DNA of 64,000 nt from Cerrena zonata. Its lineage: Eukaryota > Basidiomycota > Agaricomycetes > Polyporales > Cerrenaceae. The notes below the pieces were generated by a model. The model saw nothing but the letters and a program-made list of their open reading frames with translations. It searched no databases and was not told the DNA's origin. Positions 1 to 12,297 of the stretch are shown piece after piece; the stretch's first letter is position 1; the number at the start of each line of letters is the position of its first letter. The translations under genes were made by a program, and so were the position numbers. The DNA lies in assembly GCA_038087015.1 (NCBI GenBank), contig JASBNA010000065.1:124001-188000 (forward strand). Reading direction: 5' to 3'.

Positions 1-180
1 TGGTTGGGTGTGTTTTAGAGATATAGATGTGTTTTAGAGATATAGATGTGTTTTAGAGATATAGATGTGTTTTAGAGATATAGATAGAATAGATAGATAG
101 ATAGATAGATAGATAGATGGGTGTGTTTTAGAGATATAGATTTAGAGATATAGATTAGAGATATAGATTTAGAGATATAG
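1..180. repeat. Minisatellite and GATA microsatellite
   Basis: A unit of about 20 bp built around GTTTTAGAGATATAGAT is repeated in tandem, broken by a run of GATA tetranucleotides near 85-118 and followed by shortened TTAGAGATATAGA units. It is simple-sequence DNA with no coding signal. Confidence 0.95.
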
Positions 181-369
181 ACTCGACAATATGCCACTGC
201 GTGGCTCTTGGCTTGCCCGATTCATTTGCTGTCTACCACCCAGTAAGTATGGTTGCGATTACATAAGCATGCTGGTCCAAATAAGGTCTCAACGCAAAGG
301 AGCGCCCACCAAGCGTGTATAAACAATACCAAGCACAACCTTGCATATCGTCAGAAAAATGGGTGCCAA
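181..369. other. Non-genic stretch with a dispersed repeat end
   Basis: No gene is seen. Bases 181-232 (ATATGCCACTGCGTGGCTCT...) recur almost exactly, inverted, at 56217-56266 and in a diverged form near 38445-38490, so this is probably the end of a dispersed element. Confidence 0.5.
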
Positions 370-644
370 CACAGCGGGGATAAATTCCTGCAGTGCCCAG
401 ATGCAAGAAAATAACACTGTGATAACAAATTAAATGTCTTCACAATGTTTGTTGATCAAATATTGAGAAAACATATGGCAAACATGCGGGAAATAACCAA
501 CAGGAAGAAAACATGGCAAAAACATGTCTAAAGCATGTAATCTTTTTTGAATGTTATAACGCCAAACATGTTAGAAACATACTAAGTGTTAATTTGATAT
601 TATTTCCTTGCATCCGGGCGCTGCAAGAATCGATCCCCGCTGTG
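370..644. mobile_element. Harbinger-like MITE, copy 1
   Basis: A 275-bp element begins CACAGCGGGGAT and ends ATCCCCGCTGTG, a perfect 12-bp terminal inverted repeat. It is flanked by the 3-bp direct repeat CAA. The interior is AT-rich with many CATG words and no transposase. Three relatives lie at 13178-13491, 22068-22343 and 50723-51371, with TTA or TAA duplications. A 3-bp TTA/TAA duplication is the hallmark of PIF/Harbinger elements; the family name is inferred from that. Confidence 0.8.
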
Positions 645-2207
645 CAAGTTGGACCTCACGAAGATAACTGGCGCCAGTATTTGACGCTTGAGGCAATTTG
701 GGTGTCTCTAGTTGGACCGGGAGATGCTTGCTCTAAATCGAGCAAGAATATATAGTATATTATGGGCGTCGAAGGATATGTCGACTACCAAAAAGTTCTC
801 TTTTTGTGCTGGTATCAAGCGATTTGTGCGTTTCTGGTGGTTCCTGAGTCATTGGGACCCTCATAACTACCAAGTTCTGAGGTTTAAGGGTGCTTTCTCA
901 ACACTAAGCTGGGGTTATGACCACCAGTCGATTCCACCGCTGTACAAAATTATGGAAAGCCTATGTGAAATTCGATCAAGTTTTTTTCCCCTTTCCTACA
1001 TTGTGACAGCTGTCACTGATCGTCACAAATAGTGCATTTGTGACCAATGATTCAATGGTGTGTGCAACTCTGAGCTTGTTACGCTCTATCTATGGCTCAT
1101 TCACGGTTTTGATCATGATTCCATGAGAGGTTGAGACGGGTACTCTGCAGGATGCAGGATAGAGAACACCACTTGAGAGACAGAGACAACCACATGTTGT
1201 ATTGCTGATAGATACTTAGTAAGTATGTACAGTGTGTTTTTGAGACAAGCCTAATGGGGCAATGAGCTCCCCTTGCTATCATAATCCCCCCATCTTGGTA
1301 ACAATGCATTAATTAAGGCATTCCAACATTGTGTGGGCCTTTATTGAACTCGGCCCTCACTGTATACGTATACGTAGTACAGTAAGCCTCAAAGTCATAG
1401 ATATTGCAGCTTCCATTCTAGGCTATGTTACATGCTTGTCACTAATCAGCTGACATAAGCAAGTGCAGAGAAAGAAAAAAAACTTTATTGAATTTCACAT
1501 AGTTATGCAAACTGCTGTAATGGTCAAGCTTGCAAAAGTGGTCGTTCCAGTCGCCTAAATACCAAACTTGACAGTGATGTGAGTGGCTCTATTGGTTTTG
1601 TGGCTGAGGACCCTGAGTACCAGGTGTGTCACAAATTCAGCTCCCTCACAGCGGGCGCCTCGGACTCCTCATGCGGGGATTCAATGCAAAGAGTGAAAAT
1701 TCAGGCATTGTTCTGGCACTCTCTATGGCTTGAGATATTGTACATATGTAGATTATATCCTCTTATACGTCATAAAATGCTTACTAAGCATAGAAGTGAG
1801 TGGAACCAGTGCAATTGTCGAAGTCAGGGGGCGTCCAGTCGCGCAAGCGCTGAATCCAACCTATGTGGTGGTGGTGGTGGTGGTGGTGCTTTGCACTCGG
1901 GGTCCTGCTGATGGAGGTTTTTGCACCTTTTCGACATTTGGGGCTTAGAGCGACGTCACAAGCCCGTTCACGTCATTCTCTTTGAACTGTTCATGATCAC
2001 GCACCATATGTTGCGGCCAAATATGAAGGTAGCGTGATGCTATTACCCTAGACTCGCGGGGCCAGTCACGATTCACGAACGCAAGCTCAAAAAGGCAGGA
2101 GGGGCGTGAGCTTGCGAACGGACTGGGCCAACTGGGCGTACTTTTGCCCATGGCCCGGTGAGAAGCGCCCACCGTGAGAGTTCGGACTTAGTGAAATTGC
2201 ATGCTGT
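645..2207. other. Gene-poor stretch with a short dispersed repeat
   Basis: No convincing gene. It holds a GTG-repeat microsatellite at about 1865-1888. A segment of about 110 bp at 1935-2047 (GACATTTGGGGCTTAGAGCG...) recurs at 15800-15909 with about 90% identity, so part of this spacer is an old repeat copy. The small open frames here show no recognisable motif. Confidence 0.5.
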
Positions 2208-5030
2208 TCACTGACTCGGAGAAGATAATTGTGTATTGTACTTCCATTCGTTACATGTCATTTTACCGGAAACTGACATGAGTGTACACACGAACCACCT
2301 ATCTCTGTTTTTTTGCACCGGAGCTACATATTCATCTACCAGGGGTCGTTTCAGACCCCTACTAAGCAATACCCCACTGGCAGCTTTGCCGTACGGTGGA
2401 GACTCGTGTGATGAGGTCGCATGTCTCATGTTCGTGAGTAGCACAGGATCATATATTGGAGCTTCATCTACTGCACTTCCACCTTCCTGACTCTTACCAA
2501 GGAGTGGTAGTACTTCTGCCTGTGGCAGTGTTGAACAATGTGCGAATGGTGTCGGTGTGGATGGAGTTGATGGATTACCCGCGTAATGCAACAGACCAGG
2601 TAAAGGTGTTAAAGGTGGTCTCATCGACATATCAGGTCCTGATATCTGAATAGAGCTAGAGGAATTTCGTGGAGGAAGCATGAAGGGGTCGGACATTGCG
2701 GGTATCTGCCCCCGTTTCCGCAAGCGTGGCCTCGGTCGGGGCTTGTGGTCTACTGAAGGTGTTGCTGAGGGATTGGGGTAGGCCGCGAGCGTTGACAATA
2801 TTTGGGATGGCGTAGCACTTGTTTTCTCTTGCGTGTGACCATCAGAGCCGCTTTCAAACACGAATTGTATGCTTTCATACGCATAGCCAATTAGGGGGCT
2901 AACAATTGGCGGTCCTGGGTTCTCCGGGGTAAAAATGATGTCTTCAGATTTCAACAGTGAAGGTACTGATTCTTTGACATTGTCTGTAGTCGTGTCTCTC
3001 CGCTGCTTCCTAGTACGTGGCTTTGGCTGATACTCAGTTGAAATGGTATTGAAGAAATCTGTGAACTCGTTTCCGTAAGTGTCCCACCAGATCCAACTCC
3101 CACTTAGAGGTCTCTCTAACTCAATGCTTGACAGTGTACCCACAGATGCGAGGAGTGCCACCGTTGAATCATCTAGAATCGCAGTCGAGTCCAACTGGGA
3201 TGTGAACCAATCACGTTGGAAGATCTTCATTCGCCAGTCTTCAAGTAGAGTTTGGGTCCTAGGAATTACGAGCCCCTTCCTCTTCAACTTCAACTTGACC
3301 TGGGTCACGTTCGAGCGGCCGGGACGTGTGAGATCAAGGAGCTGCGGCTCACAGATATCACAGCAAGGTACCGTGCAATTTTCTGAAACTTTGTGAGTTA
3401 TGAATACGAGAACTAATAAACAATAGATATACCTTCCGCAAGGCTCTCGCAATCAAACGCCTGGGCCCACACTTGTCTCTGGCAAGATGTACTTTGTACA
3501 AATGTAAGTAATCCTTCATCGTCTCGTTCAAGGTTCAGCTCGGGCTGAGAGCCCTGTGGGATATCATCTTGTTTATCTATCCAGCCTCTTCCTAGTCCAT
3601 GTACGATGGCATGGGCTTTCGGATTTGCCATTTTTGCCTGTTTTCCACGTCGTGTAAGGTTTCCGATTTTGATGCTTGATGCTGTAACGGCACCGGGGTC
3701 TAATGAATACACAGAAGGTTCGACTAGAAGGATGGCTATGCCTCTGCATGGTTGGCCATTCGGAAGCTTTCCACGCGCTACACGTCTTGCTCGTTGGATC
3801 CAATTGGAGAATGTTTTCGGTAACTGCCACTGCATAACTACCTCGATATCAGGGATATTACAACCCTACAAATCAATCAATCAATTTGCATTTGGGCTGA
3901 CAAAGTATTTGTACCATCCCTGCTGCGTCGGTACATACAAGGACACGGACACTGCCATTGAGGAACTATTACATAGCTTCCTCTCGATACTCATAAGAAA
4001 GGGTCGCATTGAAGGGTCGGATAATGCCTTCTATTACAAGTTGAGGGGATCGTTCCCGAAGCACGTTGGTAAGGTGGTCTACAATAGCGCTTCCAGTTGT
4101 GATGTTATCCACGTAAATGTAGGTCTTTTTGATATCAGTTGGGGATGAGACTTCCCCAGGAATTACGAAGTCCAGGTCGGCAAAGGTGTTCATAGCATGC
4201 TCACAAGCCCGAACAACTAGTGGCACGTTAGGACGGTTATTACCAACATTGAGAAATGTGCTCTCTCGTTTTGAGAAATGAAATTTACTGTGGATATCCC
4301 GTCGTACTCGTGTTGTGAGTGTGGCCGTCACTGCTATGACTGGGGCATCTCGTGGAAGGAAAGCCCGAATTATCCCAAGAGAAGCATATTTCTTTCGAAA
4401 ATTAGCTCCCCAATGAGAAATACAATGTGCCTCGTCAACAAACAATGAGAGGACTTTCCGCGCAAATGATGAGTTCCGTAGGACGCGATTGATGAAGGTG
4501 CGAGACTGTGGCACCTCAGGTTAAATGAGAATGATCTGATATTTTGCCGCAAGAATATCCTGGTATTTCCATACTGTGGTAAGTGCAACATCTCAATAGC
4601 GGAAAGTGAGGTGATTAAATACCCTGATCAGTAATGGCCACAATGCTCCATTTTTGCTATTAATAGCAATAGCATTTAGCTTGAACTCGGTATCAAATGC
4701 CTTTACCATTTCGCCTTGAAGTTGAAGAAGGGGTTCAACCATGATGGTATATTTTCCGAGTGCAAAGTCATGTAGATGGGGACCTGCAGCAGTGGCAGTC
4801 TTTCCGGACCCCGTAGAGGCTTGAATTATTGCATCAACACCTTCCAGCTGAGCTTTGATACCCTCCAGTTGGAAAGGTCGAGGTTCGGTGTCCCACTGAC
4901 ATGTTTCCTTGAGCCTGAGGGCAAGGCAATCAATGTCATCTTGGGTGAGCCGTGATCGCTTACGAGCAGAAATTGAGGCTGTAAAGGCTGTCCATTGACG
5001 GCGACTGGTTTTTCGAGAATGCAAATTCAT
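2208..5030 (-). pseudogene. RecQ-type DNA helicase, decayed
   Basis: Read on the minus strand from the ATG at 5030-5028, four exons fit: 5030-4623, 4559-3915, 3865-3433 and 3382-2208, joined by introns of 49-63 bp, 887 codons in all. Visible helicase motifs are Walker A ASTGSGKT (about residue 71), DEAH in LFVDEAHCISHWG, TATLT (motif III), VCTDAAGM (motif V), QRARRVARG where RecQ motif VI normally has a Gly (QRxGR), and a Cys pair CCDIC after the core. RecQ proteins are ATP-driven 3'-5' DNA unwinding enzymes. Three in-frame stops break it: TAA at 4523-4521 and adjacent TAA/TAG at 3971-3966. With the altered motif VI it is almost certainly dead. The C-terminal 300 residues are low-complexity. 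It lies head-to-head with the DUF6589 gene. Confidence 0.85.
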
Positions 5031-5199
5031 AGAGGTGTATATTACGGTAATGGTGTAGAGATATAGTGAATGGTACAAGTGGTCGACAAGCACCCGGTAG
5101 ACCTAAATAACGGAAGCAAATGCTGATCAGCCGATCACTGCAGTGAGGGCTCGATCTCCGTTATGCCTCAGACATCCACCCTGACCCCCATGACATTGT
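5031..5199. promoter_or_regulatory. Shared divergent promoter region
   Basis: These 169 bp separate the start codons of two divergent genes, the RecQ-type helicase (minus) and the DUF6589 gene (plus). A bidirectional promoter is inferred from geometry only; no element was identified. Confidence 0.4.
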
Positions 5200-8095
5200 A
5201 TGGATATCTTACATTTAGCTCATACTAGGAGCTGTGACAACTCCTCGTTGTCATCAGCACCATCTCGCGAGTCACTAGAGGATAAAAACCCCGTATTTCC
5301 ATCCATGAGAATACCTTCTGGTATTCCGTCAACACCTAAACGCACACGAAGGGATGATGCTTCATCAGTTTCAGTCATGCAAATGTCCCTAACACAAGTT
5401 GGCCCCTGCTCACCTCAATCATCACCAGTTATTGCTTCATCTCCTATTGTTGGAACAAAAGAAGAGAAGAAAGCGATCAGACGGAAAAAAGGCCTTAAGG
5501 CTCGAAAGCTCACTCAGGCTGAGAGTAAAGCAAAACGAGACCAAGTGAACCAAGAAGCCAAAAAGAAGAGAGTTTGTGAACGCGAGGACGCCCTACTGCA
5601 TTCACAATTTATCATCGCCACTAAAGAAGCCGCACAAAAGGCACATTCAAGAAGTGAACCCGCTGAAGTCTTCGAAAAGATTCTGGTAGAGCTAAAGGAC
5701 CATGGCCTTGGTTGGAGTGATCTTGTACTGTATGTGTCAGGGACACGGGTTGATCAGAAGAAGGAACGTTACTTGGGCTTCTTTGCAAGAGGAGATTTAG
5801 TTCGCCGCATACTAGACCTCTGGGTATCATCACACAACAGCCCAACAGGACGTCAGCTGGTTCACGACTGGGCACTATCATACATTGGAAAGTGTGTCAG
5901 TCAGGAAGGCGAGACTGTGAAGAAGAACGTGCTCCTCCAATCACAGAAACATCCTATCACTCAGGAGTTCGCACAAGATTTTGATCTCCGAAGCATCTAT
6001 ACTTCAATCAAGTCACTCTGTCCAACGGTGTCCGCGATCCTATCCGCTTTCAGCACTACCACTCGTCAAATGAAAACGCTTATACCAGTCTCTGTAATGC
6101 GCAATAACAATGTATGTTCAATATTACATATTGAGGCTGTATGGGTGTACTCACATGTTGTCGATGACAGAGAATCGGCTCAGCTCTTCTGATTCTTCTT
6201 GGTGATCGGAGCCAACGGAACAGCTATGTCAAACACGTCATGGGCCTTTAACTGTATACTGTTGGTGCGAGCCGTCAGTTAACGTCGGTTTTGAATAGCC
6301 TCGGGATTTGTAGCAGCTATTCAACATTGGTTGGTAGTGAACAACAGGCTCCAAAAGACTCAGATAATACCGGTCATTCTTCAGAGAGTGAGGATGATCC
6401 GGACTGGATCCCTGATACCAGTGATAGTGATGGGGAGTCAAGTAAGTGGGAATCGAGCAGCGGAAACTCGGAGTCAGAGTCGGAAAGCCCAAGTGATAGT
6501 GAGGTGGAGCGCAACTCGAGAGTGGAAGGAGTTCAGGTGGGCAGCATTAATAAAGTAAGAATATTTCAGTCGTTCAAAGTAACAAGTATTAATGTGAGCC
6601 TTGAAGGAAGGAAGTGGTCGAGGGTCAGGATTATTGAAACGACTCTCTCTTGCACGAACATCGCTTATTGGGTCGGTATACGACAATGCGAATCTTACCT
6701 ACAAGGTTGCAGAACAAATCCTCGGTCGCAAGGATTCTATGGAGAGTGGAACATGTGCCTCAATCTTTCCTCTCTTTGAGGCAACCGAAGACAAGATGAA
6801 GACCTCCGACTTACTTGCATCACTTGACAAGGCTCCTCTGCTGTCTGTAAAGAACATCTTGCTTTCAAACGAGGAGAATGTATTTCTAGAAAAATGTCTT
6901 GAACATGCTGCTCTCCATGCTATCGTAACATACGGTGGAGAGGAATTTGCTCGTTTTCGTGACAGTGTTCATGGTTTAACGCCGCACTCTGAGGACAAGA
7001 TTACCCTACACAAGACAGACATCCGACCTCTACCTGCAATGACTGTCGATGTTTCATCAATAACTAGCAATGCTAAAGTTCATAACGAGATCTTCACTGA
7101 AGTAAGGTATGATGTGACATCAGCTATTTTCGCTCGTGTTGTCCGGATTATTTTTGGAGATCAACGTTCAACTCTCAGTCTCCCGTATGCGGACTGTCTC
7201 TGCTAATCGTGTTGGACATGATGATCCACAGCGGTCGTTTCTAAATCTTGCACTAGGTCTTGGACTCTTCCATTACCAAATACACGTAGCTGGTAGGCTT
7301 CTTGAGACTCACTGGGGAAACCCACGTCTAGGTGCTCGAGACCCGGGCTCTCTCTCATTCCATAGCACTCTACTCGATCGAAAACCTATCGTTCTCAGCT
7401 CTGCACCACCTTATCGCATCCCTCGTGATTTGATATTTGTCTCATTATATGGTCGCCTTATTCATTGTCTCGAACTTGTTGCTGGATGCTCATTACTTGA
7501 TGACTACGCACGAACAACCAATCTCGATACCTTGCGCACCCATTGTAAACAGATAATTGACAAGTTTGCAAACCCCAAGATCTGTGCCGACTTGCGACTG
7601 GCTAGGGCACGTAAACATCGAACCGAAGATTCGGTGGCAAGTGACGTTATAGGCTCTGTCCCCAGTACAGACCATCGAGTGGGAGACATGGTATTCGAAC
7701 ATGCCATTCTCTTCTTGGGTGATGAACTCCTCCTACGCGAGTTCACCGATGCCATCAAGAGCGGTGACTCAGGTCGTGTCCATATCATGCTCAAGGTATT
7801 GGCACTTGGTTACCGTGGGATGGGTCGCGCGAAGTATGCATATGAGACGTTGAACCTCTTGCATAACCTCACTTATATATGGCTAACATTACTATGGTAA
7901 AACTTACCCTCCTGTTTTTACTATTTATATGCTGACTCTACCACACAGAAATATTATGATGAAAAACTGGCTTCTCAACCCAACTGGTCGGCGTGTTATT
8001 ATGTTGTCCCTTGCTTGCTAGTATGATGACTTGTATGAACCTTAACCTCATATTTATGAGGCTACCAATGCAAGAGAACTCAGAGCTTAACTACT
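5200..8095 (+). pseudogene. DUF6589-family protein, decayed
   Basis: Exon 1 (5200-6111) has a basic, coiled-coil-like stretch (KEEKKAIRRKKGLKARK). Exon 2 starts at 6171 after a 59-bp intron. Later exons carry strings I recognise from the Agaricomycete DUF6589 family: GSVYDNANLTYKVAEQILGR, GTCASIFPLF, GLFHYQIH, PGSLSFHSTLLDRKPIVL, REFTDAIKSGDSGRV and, near 7970, NWLLNPTGR. The function of DUF6589 is unknown; it is highly multicopy in mushrooms. Lesions are a TAA at 6249-6251 inside the conserved GASRQLTSVLNSLG block, a one-base frameshift near 7165, and a C-terminus that breaks up after 7900. An acidic Ser/Asp/Glu-rich insert lies at 6355-6540. It diverges from the helicase pseudogene. Confidence 0.8.
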
Positions 8096-8149
8096 TGGTA
8101 TGTTGATTCAATTTTTAGATAATTGCAAATCCGTTTGGTGGAAATGTCG

Positions 8150-8470
8150 AGAGAAATAGTGCTGCACGCAACAACTGCCTTCAACAGAGCGCGGAATTCT
8201 TTGGACACTTCGCGCGCGGAAAGTGCCCTGAACACTCAACTTACCGCGAAATCACTTAAGTCTGGTACTTACCGCGGAAAATAATTTTGGGACACTATAT
8301 ATCCCATAATATAGTGTCCCAAAATTATTTTCCGCGGTAAGTGCCAGAATAGAGTGATTTCGCGACAAGTCGATCGCTATTCATGGCATTTTCCGCAGAG
8401 TGCCCAAAAGATTTCCGCGCTCTATTGAAGACAATCGTTGCGCGCGGCAATAATTCTGGTGACATTTCTG
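8150..8470. repeat. Foldback (long inverted repeat) element
   Basis: Two arms of about 150 bp are imperfect inverted repeats centred near 8303. The inner about 35 bp is nearly perfect (TTACCGCGGAAAATAATTTT and its complement), with a short AT-rich loop between the two ACTATAT/ATATAGT halves. Further out, GAGCGCGGAA and GCGAAATCACT also pair. There is no coding. The inner motif ATAATTTTGGGACACTATAT recurs near 8945 and 22608, so this is a small element family. Confidence 0.8.
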
Positions 8471-10011
8471 TCACCAAATAGATTGATGGAGGCTATCCGA
8501 ACGTTGTATCAACCCAGTCTTTCTAGTAAATCCTGATGTTTCTGGTGGTCTTAGAAACATGAAGCAAAGGGTTTGCTTCCCTTACAAGACATCATGATGA
8601 TCCAAAGGTGACATTATAATGATCCTTATAATATTGGAAAGATACCAGTGCTATATCACAAGAGGCATGACAATCCCGAGGATCCCTTATTATTCTTACA
8701 TGAATTTGTAGTCTCTTACTAGCTCAACCCATTAGCTCTGAATCTCTTAGAAGCAATGTGAAACAAGATAGAGTTTCAAGAAGTCCAAATTAACATGTCG
8801 GACATGAGACATAGAGAGTTGAGTTACGGAACTCTGACCCACCGTGGAACCAGCCTCAAGTTAGTGTCGAGGTTCTGCAACTTAGCGCGGAATCACCAAC
8901 CAACTTACCGCGCGCGAGCTAAATACATACCGCGGAAGGCCATAATTTTGGGACACTATATTACCCATACTATATAGCCCATAAAAGTCGCCGAAAACCA
9001 CCATATATATGCGGAAAAATAATTGTCCGATTGGTACACCATAATAATGACCGTGTGACATCCCTGAAAAGCGAGCGCTGGACTGTCCACAGCGCCATGG
9101 ATGGCATGGTAAACGACTCGGACCATTGACTTTGCGTCCGATTTGGATTGTCGGACCGCGGCACTTTCAACTTGAATAAATTCTTCAAGTTCTTGCCAGT
9201 GAACAACCTTGAACTTGACCGTGACTTGGACGAAGGCACTGGCACCTCGGTTGGACTTGAAACTGCTCGACACATCGAGCAGTTTCACATTGAGCAGTTC
9301 AGGCTCGCGAGCCTGTCACTGTTCGCATTCCAATCTCATTCTTTCAAGGTGCATCCTCGGAATCATAGCACTGCTGGAACAACTAGTACTACCATAATGG
9401 TCCATTCATTAACTTGAATTCGAAGTTCAAGTCCACCCGTGATCTTATGTGGATCAACCCAAACTAGCGACAGAGCAAATTTATTGAAAGAAATTGAAGT
9501 ATTGGGAGGAAAGCGGGATAAAGCTGAATATAGTTGAGTATATTGAGTCTTTTGGACGGTGATGCTAACATTAGTATGATTGCGCCCGTGACACCATAGC
9601 CTATCTGGCGAGCCTATGATGAATGTCCACTACTGTGATACCCGCGACAGAGGTGAGAGCACATGTGACAGTGAGGAGAAGTGTTCGACCATGAGTACCT
9701 GTTTTTGAGACTCATTTGCTGCATTTCGGGCTGTAGGTCTCCATACATCGTCATCGCATGGTGTCTTGGCATCGGCTCCGACGGGTCTTCTTCGAGGGGT
9801 TCTAAGGGCGGCATGTCGTCGATACCTGACATGGTCGACCTAGTCTCCGAGTCCGGTTCACTCACTCCATCATCCCGCTCGTCTCCCGAGCCCGTCGCAG
9901 CTCTTTTTTGGTGATGTCCTCGATAGCAAACCTTGTTTTTCCTTGTCCGCAAACCGAATCCCTCTCAAGGGAAGACTGTACTGATCGTTGGCAGCGATTG
10001 TGACGGTATCG
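8471..10011. other. Gene-poor stretch with hairpins and repeat relics
   Basis: No gene recognised. Bases 8884-8990 resemble one arm of the foldback element (ACTTACCGCG..., CATAATTTTGGGACACTATA). A perfect 12-bp hairpin, GAAACTGCTCGA-CACA-TCGAGCAGTTTC, lies at 9259-9286. Open frames around 9614-10305 on the minus strand look like shadows of the plus-strand gene that follows. Confidence 0.5.
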
Positions 10012-12297
10012 ATGCCTACAATGCGAAGTCAGACTCCCTCTACCACACGTAAACCCAGCACTCGAAAAGACACACCTCTTGGCTCTGTACTCGCACATCA
10101 ATGACGAAAAAACCACCCAAGCCACCTCAGCGAGCACCCAATTTGCCCGAAACACGAGCATGGCCATCAGTGACACCAACCCCTGTAGGTCAACGCGCCT
10201 CCGCTCCCTTAGAAAACTCCGAAGCGGCTCGTCCTCAAGCACAGCCGGAGCCATTTGCATATGGTTTCCCAGCTCCTGCGCATAGCACTCCAGCGATGTC
10301 AACACAGGGCCCTATGCCCCGAGTTGGATCAGGTATGCAGACTATTCATCAGACCAGCGAGTCTCTCACAACTATCAGAACGAAAAATACTCACTATTTC
10401 ATAATCAAAGCCATTGACGAAGAAAGCGGGGAGGACGAGGAGTAAGTACATTCTTTATGTCACATTTTGCGAGATATCTCATGACATGTTGGTTAAATTT
10501 ATCCAGAGCTCGACATGCAAGTGTCAAAGACCACAGAGCGAAATAGCGACAGCGAGGCCGCCGATGTCTCAGATAGCGAAGAGGACGTCGAGGGGGGTGG
10601 GGTGGAGACTCAGATGGGTACTTTGCAGACATGTCAAAAGAAGATATAGCTTCGTATGCACACACCGCTGCCCGTTTGGGTGGGGTATTCACACCCATTG
10701 GTGAGATCGCTGACAAGGGTTCGGCATAGAAGTCTACCTGTCGGAAATGGGTTTCGAGACAGAACAGACTCACCATAGCAGGTTCTCACAGTCCATCTGA
10801 TGACGAGTATCACAATGATGATAATCCCCGCAATATATCCCAGTATAAAGACAGGTGCGAATTGTTCTTTCTATCATTTGATGGACATACCTGACAGTTG
10901 AAGTTTGAGGCCTGCGTCACAAATTGGAGGGCTGGACTATCCTCTGTAAGGTTGTGCCGAACTTCAGAGAAGGTGTGCGATACCACGTCGACCAAGGACA
11001 TGACGTGAAGCGACTGGCAATCTGCACAGAGGTAAGTACAAGACCTTTCTGTTTGGGAACAAATCTACGTCGTGCCAGCGGGAGTCAAGAATCTAACCGA
11101 AATCATCTGATCAGCTCCAGAAGGGTATCGGTGTATGTCGTGGGAACGATACCAAGAGTAAGTGTCTCAAGTATATCAATCCGAACTTCGATCGTATCGA
11201 GCCACCACTCTCCCTTCAAGACGAAGATTCGAAGGTGTTCCGAGGATGGGCACATGTCGCCTTTTCTGCAATGCTCCTGTATGCAATAAATTCAGAGTGA
11301 GTATTGGTCTAGCTCAGAGATAATGGTCATGATGGTAAACTTACATTGGATGTTGATTTATTCTAGTAATATTGCATCGGCGGGGGCGCATGATGGGAGA
11401 GTTGAAACGCACCACGATGTCTTCCCCCGTTGGTTATACCCCCACGGTCTGGTCTAGGATGAAAATCTTGGAATGTTTCAGGGATATTTCCTTGTGCGTA
11501 TAAGTAGTATCTTCCCTGCCCGTTTATTATGTTACAAGAGATGTTCATAAGATTTCGATTAGGTCCTTTGCAATATTTATACAGGTTATCAGTCAGTGCA
11601 GAATGGTCCGAACCCCAAGGCAGGCTCAAAGCAATCACGAGCGCACAACGCTACCCAACGTATGGGCATGTCAGCCTTAACACCCCGTATGATTGCATAT
11701 GCCTGCTGCCAGGTATGCATATGAATCCTTTCGTGGGCGTGTTGTCAGTGTGAGTCTAATGGGATGATCATGCAGGCACAATTCGCTCTTGACAACGGGC
11801 AGAGGTGAACACGAGGGAGAGGAGCGGCGGCGCGAGAGGCGAGCGAGCACGAGACGAGACTGGGTTCACGGACGCGATTGTGAAAGCGGACAGAACCCCT
11901 AACTACGAGAAGATCGAAAATACGACTACGCGGGCGGTTACATAAGCAAGAGACTCTACGCTACGGAAACAGTCGACGTACAGTATGTATTAGGCATTAA
12001 ATTAACGGTGAATATCTTAAATTCTTCGTCAGCTCTCAGCAACCAACAAAAGTGGGATGAACCTTATAACGATTTCGACCTCCACGCCTTCTATTGGAAC
12101 ATTGTCGAGCTTCTATCCACTGGAGCGGAAGGGGATATGGCTGTAGCTTATCTCAACGAGTAAGTCCGGCTTCACTTCTTCCGTTCACTATGCTGAAGTT
12201 AACATTGGTGTAGACAGGTCTTCGGCAAAGTCATCCCGGAGCATGCTCGGATGTCGGATGCCAAACGTCTTCTGGCTCAGCGCGCCCATGCCGTCTA
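10012..12297 (+). pseudogene. DUF6698-like protein, decayed and LTR-split
   Basis: A Pro/Ser-rich N-terminus (10012-10445) with an early frameshift near 10100 leads to exons with ARLGGVFTPIGEIADKG, KSKCLKYINPNFDRIE, FRGWAHVAFSAMLLYAINSE and ALTPRMIAYACCQ. After a 242-bp insertion the frame resumes as SNQQKWDEPYNDFDLHAFYW and ends QVFGKVIPEHARMSDAKRLL...AQRAHAV, stop at 12295-12297. This order (TPRxIAYA, an AQFALSxQxxW block, a final FG...AQRA tail) is what I remember of the basidiomycete DUF6698 family, whose function is unknown. Frameshifts, in-frame stops and the LTR make it non-functional. The family name is from memory and not searched. Confidence 0.6.
11790..12031. mobile_element. Solo LTR (242 bp) in the DUF6698-like gene
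   Basis: The insert starts TGACAACGGG and ends CTTCGTCA, so it has the 5'-TG...CA-3' ends of retrotransposon LTRs. It is bounded by a perfect 5-bp duplication GCTCT (11785-11789 and 12032-12036). Deleting the insert and one GCTCT restores the reading frame through ...AQFALSNQQKWD. No internal retrotransposon sequence remains, so it is a solo LTR left by recombination. Confidence 0.8.

Noticed and set aside
1..180. Telomeric or subtelomeric satellite
   Set aside because: The unit GTTTTAGAGATATAGAT is not a known fungal telomere motif and shifts into plain GATA repeats; called a minisatellite only.
1579..1948. Open frames over a GTG-repeat tract
   Set aside because: Poly-Gly and poly-Val come from the microsatellite in two frames; no conserved motif and no splice pattern.
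9614..10305. Minus-strand open frames opposite the DUF6698-like gene
   Set aside because: They overlap the Pro/Ser-rich N-terminal frame of the plus-strand gene and have no motif of their own; read as shadows.
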